DNA of 64,000 bases, from contig JACEFZ010004145.1 in the NCBI GenBank assembly GCA_014155875.1, positions 243,501-307,500 on the forward strand. The letters run 5' to 3'. Source of the stretch: Cepaea nemoralis (taxonomy: Eukaryota; Mollusca; Gastropoda; Stylommatophora; Helicidae). This document shows, piece after piece, positions 44,265 to 55,876 of the stretch (within the stretch, counting starts at the first letter, position 1; each line of letters opens with the position of its first letter). The position numbers and the translations under genes are program-made. Under the pieces are notes generated by a model. The model had not been told where the DNA came from. It did not search any database and worked only from the letters and a program-made list of their open reading frames with translations.

Positions 44265-47200
44265 GCTGAGCTTGGAAATGCTGTACACATTATTGACACC
44301 ATTACAGACAGTAAGTGTAACACCTGTACGAAATTCCAACTTGACACAACATTACTATGTGGCCACACTATCCCTATTTCAAATGAAACAGCCAACGCTG
44401 CTTTGTCATCTACAGGCAAGCTAGTTTTTTCTACAGGGTTTGTAAATAACAAAAAGTGCACATTAATTCGGGATTCCGGCGCAACGCTCTGTGGGGTTAA
44501 GAAAACATTAATAGACACTAAAGACTACACAGACAAACATGTGACTTGTCGCACATTCTCAGGCACTATAGAGAAATACCCCCTTGCTCTTGTCGAAATT
44601 CGAACACCGTTCATATCAGGACAACTATTGTGCGCTGTACTTGAAAATCCAGTCGCTGATATTATACTTGGGAACCTGCCCAACATACAACCATGCTCTG
44701 AAAAGGAAATCAGAGATTGGGAGCATAAAAACGGTATCCACCACCCAAACAGCGATTCTAAGGAGAAACACCATTCATGCTTGTCTCAATCTGCCAAAAG
44801 ACCAAGGGAGACAACCACTGAGGTAATTCAGAAAGAATTCACCGAGGTGTACAATGCATGGGCGGTCGAATCTGTGAGTGATATGACCAAATTAAAACCT
44901 CGAATTGAGGATGCTACCGATCTACCAAGTACCAAGCCTGTAGATGTGCAACAAAACACACAACACACAAATGCAATAACACGACAGACAACCCATAAAA
45001 CCAACACCGACCAACTACAGGAATCACTAGAAATAATAGCACCAAACTTAACCAACACTAATTTTGGAAATGAACAGAAAGCAGATCCTACTCTTTCACC
45101 ATACTTTAAATTAGTAGGACTCAAACCAAAATTAACTAAGAACGCATCGTAGACATTTAGGCTACAAAACAATATCTTAACTAGATTTTACACCACAAAG
45201 CAGACCACGATACAGCAAGTAGTGTTACCACAAGCACATCGAGACAAAGTTCTAAAAATAGCCCATGACTCCCCTTTTGGAGGTCATATGGGGTACGAAA
45301 AGACCAGGGCTAGGGTCCTGACCCAGTTTTATTGGCCAAAGTTTTGCCAAGATATAAAAACCTTTTGTAGATCTTGTGATATATGTCAGAAACTGGTGAA
45401 AAAGGGAAAAAACCCTACAGCAGAAGTCCAATCAACGACAACTGCCCCGAGGCCTTTCCAAATCGTGGCAGTTGACCTAGTAGGTCCGTTGAATCACATT
45501 TCAAATAAAGGGAATATATATATTTTTACTCTTGTGGATGTATGTACGAGATGGCCAGAAATGCTTCCATTAAGATCTATCTCCTCTAAGGATGTGACGG
45601 ACATATTATTAAATATTTTCTCCCGTTTTGGCTTCCCGGAGAAAATAATTTCTGATAGAGGAACCCAGTTCATATCGAATGCCACCCAATCGGTAACTAA
45701 GTTACTAGGCATCAAGCAATGTTTCACCAGTCCCTATCGACCGGCCGCAAATGGTATCTGCGAGAAACTAAATGGGGACCTGAAACATATGCTATCTAAA
45801 GTGACAGCTGAAAATCCAGCCGATTGGGACATACTTCTCCGAACGGTGCTGTTCGCATATAGAGAAGTCCCGCAATCAAGTACAGGGTTCTCTCCCTTCG
45901 AATTGATGTATGGAGCGAACCCAAGAGGACCTCTCACCATTTATAAAGAGATCATATCACAACCTGTAGATATCCAACTACCCATTTCTACCTATGATTT
46001 AGTCACTGACACCAGAGACAAAATCATACGTTCCTGTATATTGGCCAGAACATCACTACAGGAGAAAGGTTTTAAATACAGGCAGTACGCCAACAGAGGT
46101 GCAAAAACAATTGTACTAAATCCAGGTCAGGATATTTTACTACTGCTACCTGACAAAAGAGATTTACTGTCAACCTCTTGGCAGGGACCTTTTAAGATTA
46201 TTAGAAGAATTTCGGAAGTTGATTACGAAATCTCTTTAAATGGAAAGTTGAAAATATTCCATGTAAATATGTTGAAACCATACTATGCTAGACAGGACAT
46301 TGAGACAAATGAACAGACGCAACGAACTGGTGACAGAGACGAAACGACAATTTCCCAACGGAATGACACCTCGACAAACGAAGCATCGTTAACGACACAC
46401 TCTTACGACGACAAAAACGACGAAGACATATGGACATTACCGACAATCTGTGATATCGACAACGACGTCAAATTTGACGACATATTGACAACGATTGATC
46501 TCGACGACGACGACAATGACATTGAGGACAATTTACAAACAGTAACATCTGTGATAAATCAGACAGACGTCGACAATACTGAAATCCCTGTACCAATTAT
46601 GACTGACGACGGGAGTATAAATGACATACATATCTCTGACACTTTGACACAACAACAGCGACAAGACATTTTGACTCTCCTTGACGAGTATAAATCTATC
46701 TTTTCTAACAATCGTGGACGCACTGATAAAATAACACATTCAATTGTGCTGACAGATCTGACACCGGTCAAATGTAGACCATATTCTATTCCTCTCCATT
46801 ACAGAGCAAATTTAGACAAAGAAATTTTAGATTTAGAGAGAAATGGAATAATTCAAAAATCGATGTCTCAATATTCTTCACCGATTGTCCTGGTGAAAAA
46901 GAAGGACCAGACAATCCGTTTGTGCATCGACTATAGAGTATTAAATACAAGAACCACAACGGATGCAGAGCCAATGAACAGCTGTGAAGATCTCATTTTA
47001 AATATGGCTCAATCATCCTTATTTTCCAAGACCGATTTAGCGAAAGGATATTGGCAAGTGCCACTACACCCTTCTTCTACACATATAACAGCATTCGCAA
47101 CACCCCTCGGTTTGTACGAATGGCTATATCTTCCATTTGGCCTCAAGAACGCACCGGCCACATTTGTTAGACTAACAAGATTATTATTACACGGAATTAA

Positions 47201-48032
47201 AGATGTGGTAGCCTATATTGATGATATATGCATCCATTCTTCTAATATGACTTCTCACTTACTTACCCTCAAACAAGTCTTCAACCAAATCTCTCTTTTT
47301 GGGCTAACTATCAAACCTTCCAAGGTTGAATTAGGCTATACACAAATAGACTTCCTTGGTCATAGAATTTCTGAAGGCAAATTGTTGACAGATGATAAAA
47401 TTGTTTCCAAGATTCTTAATCTAGAAGTGCCTACCACAAAGAAACAAATTAGAAGTTTACTAGGTCTTATTAACTATTACTCTAAATTTATTCCACATTG
47501 GGCAGAACTTACCTCAGTCTTTTCTGATATGTTAACTAAAGATCATCCATCAAAAATTTGTTAAAGTACCAGCTTAGACGATGCAATGTGTAGATTGAAA
47601 CATATTTTTTCTAATCCACCAGTCTTACGATTACCCAACATAAATTTACCCTTTATTTTGACCACAGATGCGAGTGCTATCGCAATAGGAGGATGTTTAA
47701 TGCAGGAAGTGGATGGAGTGAGACACCCGATTCTCTACGTAAGCCGCAAACGAAAGAAGGCAGAGACCCGGTATGCTACAGTGGAATTGGAGGCTTTAAG
47801 CCTACTGTTTTGTATATTGAGATTATCTAAGTTCCTCTTGGGTAGTCACTTTGTCGTGCTCACTGACAGTTCGCCATTATTGGTCCTTAACCATGGGTCA
47901 CCTAACAACCATCGTTTGAAAAGATGGTGTCTTCTTCTTCAAGATTTCGACTTCGAAATCCGCCATATCAAAGGCCCGGACAACATTATGGCTGACCTAT
48001 TATCACGGCAAACGAATGCGCCAGTAGAATGA
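44265..48032 (+). pseudogene. Pol of the Gmr1-like element: protease-integrase-RT-RNase H
   Basis: One frame runs from 44265 to 48032, broken only by TAG at 45150-45152 and TAA at 47562-47564. Domains in order: aspartic protease with IRDSGATLCGVK (near 44466); integrase zinc-binding HDSPFGGH...CRSCDIC (45267-45390) and catalytic core with D in VAVDLVG (near 45472), D in ISDRGTQF (near 45655) and E in NGICEKLNG (near 45762); a GPF-type C-terminal module (WQGPFKIIRRI, near 46180); an acidic, Asp-rich linker (46300-46640); reverse transcriptase with CIDYRVLN, FSKTDLAKGYWQ, LPFGLKNAPATF and YIDD at 47214-47225; and RNase H with TTDASAIAIGG (near 47660), VELEALSLLF and LTDSSPL. All catalytic residues appear present. 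The protein continues across both stops without a gap. Confidence 0.9.
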
Positions 48033-49641
48033 CTCTTAGCACATCGACCATTCGCCATACTAGAAACTGTGATACTTTTAGTCTGTTGCATATAACAGTG
48101 TAACTCTACACCTGCTAGAGAACTCTCAGTGAATAGGTTACTTACGACACCCATGAACATGAAACTTTAAGAGCTATACTTTAAAAGCTATACTATCAAG
48201 TGCCCAAGCTCTAGAACGATCCCAGCAAGAAACGTTAACTGTGTTTCAACCAATAATATCAACCAGTCAACTGACTCTGAATACTGTAAGAACACTTTAT
48301 ACGGGACATTGAGAACAATCCATACTTGCTGTTGCTACGAAACTTTGCAAACAGCCGAAACAGAACGACGTCGACTACAACACTCAAGAGACAGCCATAC
48401 TAACTTTAACATTCATGGCATAACACGCTAACAACAGGAGGATAACGCGCACATCATCGTTGGATTTAGTTACTTAATTAATTAATTACTTTAGTATTAA
48501 ATATGTATTATATTTGCATTAATGATGTATATAAAATGTGTTAACCTGTAATTTGTACATATTCTACGTTAATATTACAGGCGGTTCCATTCATAGGCTA
48601 AAGGACCGTCCTATACAATTGTCTCTATGTAAATTATAACCCATTTTTGAGTCATCGTACAAAAAGTACGTATTTTCTTAAAGGGCAAATATCGCCTACT
48701 CCATTTTTTTCTAAGGGCAATAACACTTACCTCAACTTTAATTATATATTTTAACCAAATACTATTTTGAATGAAAGGTGAGTGAATGACTGCGTGAAAG
48801 GATTACATGAGAGAACGATATACCTAGCGGACAAATTGTACGCAAAACGTATTTATTTTAATTTGTCTGCGTCTTTCATGTAAAATTGCATGACTTGTCT
48901 AAATTGTTAATACATGTTTAGTAGTTAGTTTAATTTAGTAGTTAGTTTAATATACTTAGTTTAGGAGTTAGGATACATCTAAGCACCACTACTTGGAATG
49001 CCTGATCATGTATTGCACACAGTGCAGTAATTCATGATTGAGGTTATCCCAACTCGTGACGCTTGGAAATACGCCACACACTCAGCACACACGTTACACA
49101 AACCTTAAAACTCAACACTATCAATTTAAAATACAGTCACTTTATTAGAAACAGCAACTTATTAGTCAACACACTAACAAGCCAACAGGGACACATGTAG
49201 TCTGAGGGGATAAAATAACAACGTAACTACATATTTAGCATTATACAACATACGAGAGTAAAAGTGTATTGAAATGCACACACAGATCAAGATTTGAAGG
49301 TGTACTTAATTAGCCAGGACTTCGGTCTTGTTAATCCTCTTTAATACAGAGGTTAATTGTCTTGGTACTATGAGAAGGGCGGGTTGTAAATACAACTACT
49401 AAAACGTCACGTAACTTCGGTCAGATAAGCATTGTTAAGGACACAGGAGACAGAGTGATCTCTTCACCAAATCAGAGAAGTGGTGTATGGGAGAATACAT
49501 GAGTTTTGATGCCAGTATGTAGGTTACCAGGTTACTGTCCATCAAACTACAAACACCGACTTTATGTGATTCGGTGATAGAATTAGAACAGATCTAATTA
49601 CCCTATAACAAACCATCATATCAGGGGAGAGGGGGGAATCC
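48033..49641 (+). other. 3' non-coding region of the Gmr1-like element
   Basis: About 1.6 kb between RNase H and the 3' LTR has no supported ORF, and in particular no envelope-like membrane protein. It is A+T-rich, with short duplications such as TTTAGTAGTTAGTTTAAT near 48918-48950. Confidence 0.7.
49623..49638 (+). promoter_or_regulatory. Polypurine tract
   Basis: AGGGGAGAGGGGGGAA lies three bases before the 3' LTR, in the right place to prime plus-strand DNA synthesis. Confidence 0.85.
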
Positions 49642-50156
49642 TGTCACCGCCTCACCTTTAGAGATATTAATTAAAGGGCTGCAACTCCAGCCCAAGGGAT
49701 AGAAGTGAGACACTCGAGGCCCGAGTAATCTAGAGCCTTCTCGAAGGACTGGTCATTGAGTCCAGGGTTCCGTGGACACTGATGTGGCCCGCCTATTGCG
49801 GGGTCCACGAGGAACTCGGACAGAGTTACCACCCGTGTCGGATTGGGACACGTGTGGACCGGCAGAGGACAGACGGACTTCAGAGAGGCAACAGGGCCTG
49901 CCTTAGAGGGACTCAATAGATATCAATAGATATATATATATATACATAGGCTAGATAGTTTGCTAGACTGTTGTATGATAACTATGTGTTTGATGTTAAC
50001 TATCTGTGATATGTAATATAGCGCGGGATTGTTAACCCACTGCGCCAACGCACTGTATATTGAAATACAATAAATGTTCGATATCATAGCGAACGGAGTT
50101 ATTGTTGCCTGTGTGAACCCGAGCTCAGATACCTAGGCATGAGCAAGACGATGACA
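49642..50156 (+). repeat. 3' LTR
   Basis: 515 bp, TGTCA...TGACA, with AATAAA at 50069-50074. Differs from the 5' LTR by A/T near 49671, A/T near 49710 and the (TA)n tract. Confidence 0.93.
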
Positions 50157-50161
50157 GAGAC
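50157..50161. repeat. Target site duplication of the LTR retrotransposon, right
   Basis: GAGAC, pairing with 41703-41707. Confidence 0.8.
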
Positions 50162-50575
50162 AGACAAGCTGAGAGACAAGAGATACGGAGATATATCGAG
50201 GCCTAGGGAACAAGTGCAACTGACATGCTTTATATAAAACCAGATCTTCTAACTGTTTAGCGTTCTATGAAATAGTAAGCTACGCGTATTTTATTGGCAA
50301 TCAACAAATATGCGATAAGCACTAAACGTTCGCCATATAAAACATGACGGAAACCTAGCTGGTTGGATGGTTGTTTGGTTAGTTGGTTGTTTTATGTGTT
50401 GGTTGATTGGTTGACTCGTTGATAAGTAGGTGCACTGAATGGTTCATTGATTAGCTGGTTGGGCGCTTCGTCCTTTCATTCCATCACCCAGCCTTTGGTC
50501 TATTCGTTCGTCTATTCATTCTTTCGTTGGTGTGAATGTTGTGGAAGTCTAATATCCAGCTGTTAGTTCATATGT

Positions 50576-50808
50576 GCCGGCTTCCTGGCCTAGAGGTTAG
50601 CGACTTTTCTCCGTAATCTCGTATACTCTCGTAAGTAACGTGACGACGGTGACAATCAGCAGTGGCTCGAATCGCGTCGGTATCTTACGGGGTATGTGAG
50701 CCGGCCGCTCAGAAATCAATGGCAAACTACTGAGCGTAATCTTGCCAAGAAATCAACATTCAGCTGAAAGATGCTGATATTGACAGCGATGTCCTGTAAA
50801 GGATATGC
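50576..50808 (+). repeat. tRNA-related SINE, family 2
   Basis: The head GCCGGCTTCCTGGCCTAGAG contains an A box (TGGCCTAGAGG). A B-box-like GGCTCGAATC follows about 75 bp later, then a conserved body (GGCAAACTACTGAGCGTAAT...GATGTCCTGTAAAGG). It matches the inverted copy at 57176-57408 closely and 9226-9455 more loosely. The wide spacing between boxes suggests a tRNA with an insertion or a rearranged head. Confidence 0.7.
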
Positions 50809-51079
50809 AAAACATTTAGTTCATATGTACCGGTGTTCATACGTAAGGGTCCAGACAAGGACGGTAACTCCCGAAGTGAAGGTGAGCCGACTGTTCTTCC
50901 TATCCGATACACACCTGGCAAAACAACATGGCTTGTGTTACAGATTTTTAATTCTCTTCACCAAGCCCACAACCTGCGGGGTGTGCACACTCCACAATTG
51001 GCAGTGAGACCAGATGTAGTCAGTTCGTGATCTAGCACAACACACTCGGGCCGGCCCGGATGTAGCTCAGTGTTGTATT

Positions 51080-51520
51080 TTACCAGATGTGACGTATTTC
51101 ATCGTCCACAGACTCTAGCCCAGTGTTGTTGTATTTCACCGGATTTTAGAAATTGCATTGTCAACAGACTTCAGCCTAATGTGGTCGTATTTCCCCAGAT
51201 TTTAGGTGTTTCATTGTCAACAGACCGCAGCCCAGTGTGGTCATATCTTTTCAGATGTTAGGTGTTTCATTGTCAGCAGACCGCAGCCCAGTGTGGTCAT
51301 ATCTTTCCAGATGTTAGGTGTTTCATTGTCAACAGACCGCAGCCCAGTGTGGTCATATCTTTCCAGATGTTAGGTGTTTCATTGTCATCAGACCGCAGCC
51401 CGGTGTGGTCATATCTTTCCAGATGTTAGGTGTTTCTTTGTCATCAGACCGCAGCCCAGTGTTGTCATATCGTTCCAGATGTTAGGTGTTTCATTGTCAG
51501 CAGACCCCAGCCCAGTGTAC
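51080..51520. repeat. 56-bp minisatellite, about 8 copies
   Basis: The unit is approximately AGATGTTAGGTGTTTCATTG, then TCAACAGACCGCAGCCCAG and TGTGGTCATATCTTTCC. Central copies are nearly identical; edge copies have diverged. It lies just inside the intron on the donor side of the exon at 51555. Confidence 0.9.
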
Positions 51521-51554
51521 AGAGGCAAAAAGATACATACATACACTAACTTAC

Positions 51555-51677
51555 GCGGTTTCATTATAACAATATGGTAGTCGCTACTGTTCCCCTCAGT
51601 CTGCTCGCAGGAGTAAGTTCTGCAGTCTATTTCTTCAATGTCTCCCTTGCCAATACAGTTGTTAAATAACACGCATC
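51555..51677 (-). CDS. Type 1 cysteine-module exon of a VWC-like gene
   Basis: This 123-nt exon has the acceptor GTGTTACAG and the donor GTAAGT, phase 1-1. The 41-residue module starts GCVLFNNCIGKGDIEEIDC, continues RTYSC and ends without further cysteine (HIVIMKPR). The C-x5-C-x10-C-x4-C frame is the same as in the exons at 3539 and 11423. It lies 2.9 kb downstream of the type 2 exon at 54592, the shortest intron of the gene here. The next exon is the type 2 module at 36463, across a 15 kb intron that holds the whole Gmr1-like retrotransposon. Confidence 0.8.
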
Positions 51678-52189
51678 CTGTAACACGAGCACGGTTTCGA
51701 GTCATTTCTTCACAATCAAAAATAATAATTAAGACTACTATTATACTGATGCCTATCGTCTTTACAGTTTGTTACATTGCGATTCGAAGAGGCATAATAA
51801 CTACATCTCATCGCGGTAGCGAATGAGATTGGGACAGACAGTTTCCGCGTACTATGTTCGTCCACAATTGGTGCATGTGATCACATGAATATTTCCACAT
51901 CACACACCATCTGACGTCTCACAATGGCTGTAGATGAGCTCAGTGTAGAATGGAGGACACGTTATCGCTGTGTGGAAATGACGAACGCTTACCAATGCCC
52001 AAGATGGTAGTTAGAGATAAATAATTTTCAAAATGCATGTATATATGGAAGTAAGTATGTCCAGCCCATTTCATGGCCCATTCATCACTGGTAAAAGCCT
52101 GAAATTCAGCCTATCTCTGTGGCTGAAAGTAGTTTTCTGCATGCTACAGCGGCCACCCACCGGGCAACGACTATGACAGGCCGGCAAAA

Positions 52190-54000
52190 CTAAGCGAGGG
52201 TCAAACCAATCGGTGAACTAGGGTATGCCAACCTAGAATGTAAAGACAGGATTCGACAGGCTGCGCGGAAGAAATCATTGATGATTCAACGGACAAAATG
52301 GCGTTTACCTGCAAGGTGTTGTGTAACGAAGTGAGCACGGTAAGACTTATCACTTGCGTTTTGAATGGACTCACATAACTTGATCCAATAGTCATTTGCA
52401 CAGTGCCTGGCAGCCTTTTGCACATCCTTCATAGCCTGCTTCAGATCACTGAGAGTGTCACACGTTGTTCATTCCTTGTTTCTTAAGAGAGCTATCTTCT
52501 TTTTATCAATCAAAGGCTGCAGTGTCTGGCTGTTTGCCGCAAACCAGTCCTGCCTCTTATGATCAACAGCGTCGTAAACCCCTACCGCAGTTTTATAAAG
52601 AGTTTCCTTAATTTACCCAACTTTTCACTTGTTGTACAATTGTGTTATGTATCAGTGAATGCGTCTTCAAGTTGCTGTTGAAAATCAAAGCACTTTTTAG
52701 GATCGTGAGTGTTAATAATATTAATTCTGGAGCTAGATTTATGTTTAGCTGTGTAGATTCTCTTTGATTACAGTCTAACTCTTGCAGCAACCAAAGAATG
52801 ATCCATATCGCCGCCAGCACTGTGGCAACTTCGAGTTAATGATGTATGATTCAGATGTTGTCTCTGTGTGATGATGAAGTCCAGTTAAAGCCAATGGCCG
52901 GATCTTGAATGTTCCATGTGATCTTATGCAGCTCTTTTTTTTTTTTTAAAGGAGTTTGTAATACATAGGTCAAATCTGGTGCAATGCTCCAGCAGCCTTT
53001 GCCCAATTTCATTCATGCGACCGATGTTGTATTTTCCAAGGCACACTGGCCATGAACTTGAGTCCTTGCCCACACAAGCATTGAAATCACCGAGCATATA
53101 AACGTAGTCGGATTTTGGAACTGCCCTTATCAAAGAGTGAAACTCATCACAGAACGAATCCTTCATATAATCAGGAAAGCGAGTGTCGGTGCATATGCAG
53201 TTGTAATGGTTGCAAAACCACAAGAGGTTGCCAAGCGCATGGATAATAGTCTTTCATTACCTTCATCTGAGATTTCAATCATTCCTACTAGCGAATTCTT
53301 CACTGCAAAGCCTACACCATGTTGCTTTTTTTTCTGCCTGCCCTCTACCCTCCAAAAAAGGTGTAATTGTTTTCCGTGAGTGACCCTTGTCTAGCGAGAC
53401 GAGCCTCCTACAGGCCAGCATTATCAATTTTTAAGGCAATTGAGTTCAGCATCAATTACAACCGTTTATCCCACATCATCAAAATTCGTCAAGTCGGTGG
53501 AATATCCGATGTTTGAGGTGTCTAATTTTCGTTTTAATAGTACCTGGTGCATTGGTTTTACAGCCTGAGTTTCAGATTTTGTCCTAGTCCCAAGCACCCA
53601 TTGAAGCAGGCAGGCTTTGTCGGATCAGCACCCAATTAGCCGGGGGCTGCCCAGCTTGAGGCGGGCGGTAGCTGATCAGTGACACCTGTAGGCGTCTCCC
53701 ATCGTCAGAGGCAACCCGTGGCGCTAAATGTCTACGCCAATTGACAAGGACTTATAACTCGTAAATGTTACCTCTTGATTTGAGTCCGAGACCAGTTCAG
53801 ATCCGGGATGGAGTTATTGCATCTCCACAGCACACAGCCTGGGCTAAAATATAGGGATCATGTTTTGTCCATGCAGCATGATTCATAACACCTATACATC
53901 TGGAACAAGACAAGCTACAGAAGCTGCCGGATTAGCAAAGCAATGCTCTAACTGCCCGCCTGTCGGAGCTTCGATCCTAGACCAGCTGGCAACCAAGACT
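52190..54000 (-). pseudogene. APE-type LINE fragment, copy E
   Basis: Read on the minus strand, a non-coding 5' part (to about 53500) is followed by the endonuclease: DYVYMLGDFNACVGKDSSSW and NEIGQRLLEHCTRFDLCITN, both within 52924-53223. The linker follows in shifted frames (KSSSRINIINTHDP, then QDWFAANSQTLQPLIDKKK near 52520). No RT remains. A run of T's near 52937 breaks the frame. It is the same family as copy D at 33940, and better preserved at GDFNA. Confidence 0.7.
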
Positions 54001-54414
54001 TAGGACCTGGTCTGCCCAGCCATGACATGTTGTCTTTAGGTTGCATTTCCTCGAACCAGGATAAGACTTGTACCCTCCCTATTGCACTCCTTCGCCCGAA
54101 GCCGTTGGCACATGTGGGGTGTCGGGTTTGGTAAGCTCCGCCCAATATTCGGCGCTGACAGAAATCAGGTAGTACCGTCTACTGTCATACGGTAGCTCAG
54201 TCATATCTGACAAATTGCAAGTGTGCTTATATATCGACTACCACCTTTACTGAAGCATCCAAATCTATGTTTGCAAAATAACATATTCTAAGTGGATTGG
54301 CGATATTAAAGACGTTGTACGATTACACAAAATTACATAATCCAGTGCCACACATCGTGTTTTTATACGTCAACTATTTCTCTCCCACGATGCTTGGCGG
54401 CAAACGTAGAAGAT

Positions 54415-54418
54415 GAAC

Positions 54419-54514
<96 letters not shown>

Positions 54515-54539
54515 ATGATGATGATGATGATGATGATAC
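54415..54539. repeat. (GAT)n microsatellite
   Basis: About 125 bp of GAT with one interruption (GATTAT). It lies 50 bp beyond the donor of the exon at 54592, inside the intron. Confidence 0.95.
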
Positions 54540-54591
54540 TGACGTTGCTGATAATGAAGGAAAGGAAAGGTTAAAAGAACAATCAATTTAC

Positions 54592-54708
54592 CCTCTTCTA
54601 TTAAGGTCACATTTCCCTGATCACATCTGTACTTGGAACAATGTTGTTGTCCATAAATGGTGAAGACGTGGCCATGTTCATATCTATCCCCAAGATAACA
54701 GCAAATAA
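54592..54708 (-). CDS. Type 2 cysteine-module exon of a VWC-like gene
   Basis: The 117-nt exon lies between the acceptor ACTCACCAG and the donor GTAAAT, phase 1-1. The 39-residue module reads VICCYLGDRYEHGHVF at the start, then C-x4-C and QGNVTLIEEG. The adjacent cysteine pair, the Y..G..F spacing and the ending match the exon at 36463, and the upstream introns match too. The pattern is that of the N-terminal half of a VWC-type domain, completed by the type 1 exon at 51555. The first codon is valine rather than glycine because the exon starts TT. Confidence 0.8.
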
Positions 54709-55240
54709 CTGGTGAGTAAAGTATTATGTGGTTGTAATGGGCGAATGGATAAGAGAGACTTCCTCTTAAACTGCCGGCTCGCTGATGGTGAAGTAGCGGA
54801 TTCAACCTTACACTGGTCAGTTGGACTATCATGTTGTCTTCATGTTCTTGACTTAGCGACGTAAATTACAAGCACCTCAGAAGTTGAAGTGGATTCAGCT
54901 GATGGTGACTGACCCTGGTAATGGGGAAAGCTGGCCCGCATGCAGACATAGGTCCAGTGTTGACCACGCTCGAGGTTAAAGCACGCGAGTAAAAATGCAC
55001 GCATGTATTAATGTGTTTCAGTCCACTTTGGACTATTTTACCACGGCAGTGGCGCAGAAAGTAATAACAAAGGTGTCATAAATAAAGCCACCGCAGTAAA
55101 GGAAACAAAAACTTCTATGATTGTTGACTCTGAGGTATATTGGGTATAATGTGCTAGCCTCATATGTTTACAGACCACTGATCAGTCAATAAGTCACGTG
55201 TTTAACGTCAACATATCTCCGGGTGTCTGTTGTTCCCCTA
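54709..55240. repeat. Duplicated intron block, copy 2
   Basis: Aligns with 36583-37115 in the same orientation and adjoins the type 2 exon in the same way. The alignment is interrupted by small indels. Confidence 0.8.
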
Positions 55241-55478
55241 TTGCTATTATTGTTATTATACAGATAAGCTTCTATTAACCGTCACCGTTAGGGCCTTGGT
55301 TGTGACGGATAACCGAATAGATGGATAATATAAATCTCTTAACGCATATGCACAGTAACGTAATTTCACTGCGGGCGTGGTACGAAAATGAAAATCAAAT
55401 CCTTGAAAAGTGAATAATACATACATATTGTATTTTATTATACAAAACGGTCAATATAATCTTCAATATAAGAGTTAG

Positions 55479-55651
55479 TTAGTTTAGTTTAGTTAAGTTT
55501 AGTTAAGTTAGTTAAATTTAGTTAAGTTTGGTTAAGTTTAGTTACGTTTAGTTAAGTTAAGTTAAGTGTAGTGCAGTGTAGTGTAGTGTAGTGTAGTATA
55601 CTTTAGTTTAGTTAGTTAGGTAGGTAGTTAGTTAGTTAGTTAGTTAGTTAA

Positions 55652-55684
<33 letters not shown>

Positions 55685-55740
55685 CAGTCAGTCAGTCAGT
55701 CCGTCCGTCCGTCCGTCCGTCCGTCCGTCCGTCCGTCCGT

Positions 55741-55772
<32 letters not shown>

Positions 55773-55781
55773 CAGTCAGTC

Positions 55782-55876
<95 letters not shown>
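55479..55876. repeat. (TTAG)n / (CCGT)n / (CAGT)n array, tail of the long SINE
   Basis: TTAG repeats enclose blocks of CCGT and CAGT repeats. On the minus strand the array follows the SINE body as (CTAA)n, directly after CTCGACTAAC. Confidence 0.9.

Larger units (their letters stand above)
41708..50156 (+). mobile_element. Complete Gmr1-like Ty3/gypsy LTR retrotransposon (8449 bp)
   Basis: Two near-identical LTRs (519 and 515 bp), each starting TGTCA and ending TGACA, bracket a plus-strand gag-pol region, and GAGAC is duplicated outside. A tRNA-Pro-like primer-binding site follows the left LTR and a purine tract precedes the right one. The order in pol is protease, integrase, reverse transcriptase, RNase H. 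Most Ty3/gypsy elements have integrase last; integrase before RT is known from the Gmr1 group. The sequence motifs themselves are gypsy-type, not copia-type. The reading frame has two stop codons and a probable frameshift, so this copy is recently inserted but damaged. Confidence 0.93.

Noticed and set aside
48033..49641. Search for an envelope gene in the Gmr1-like element
   Set aside because: No ORF of useful length and no signal peptide or membrane segment between RNase H and the 3' LTR.
50840..50984. Acceptor-like sequence followed by GCGLGEEN on the minus strand
   Set aside because: Frame hits a stop after eight codons and shows no module pattern.
54374..54663. Poly-Asp and poly-His ORFs
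   Set aside because: Translations of (GAT)n; only the exon at 54592-54708 within the minus-strand frame is credible.
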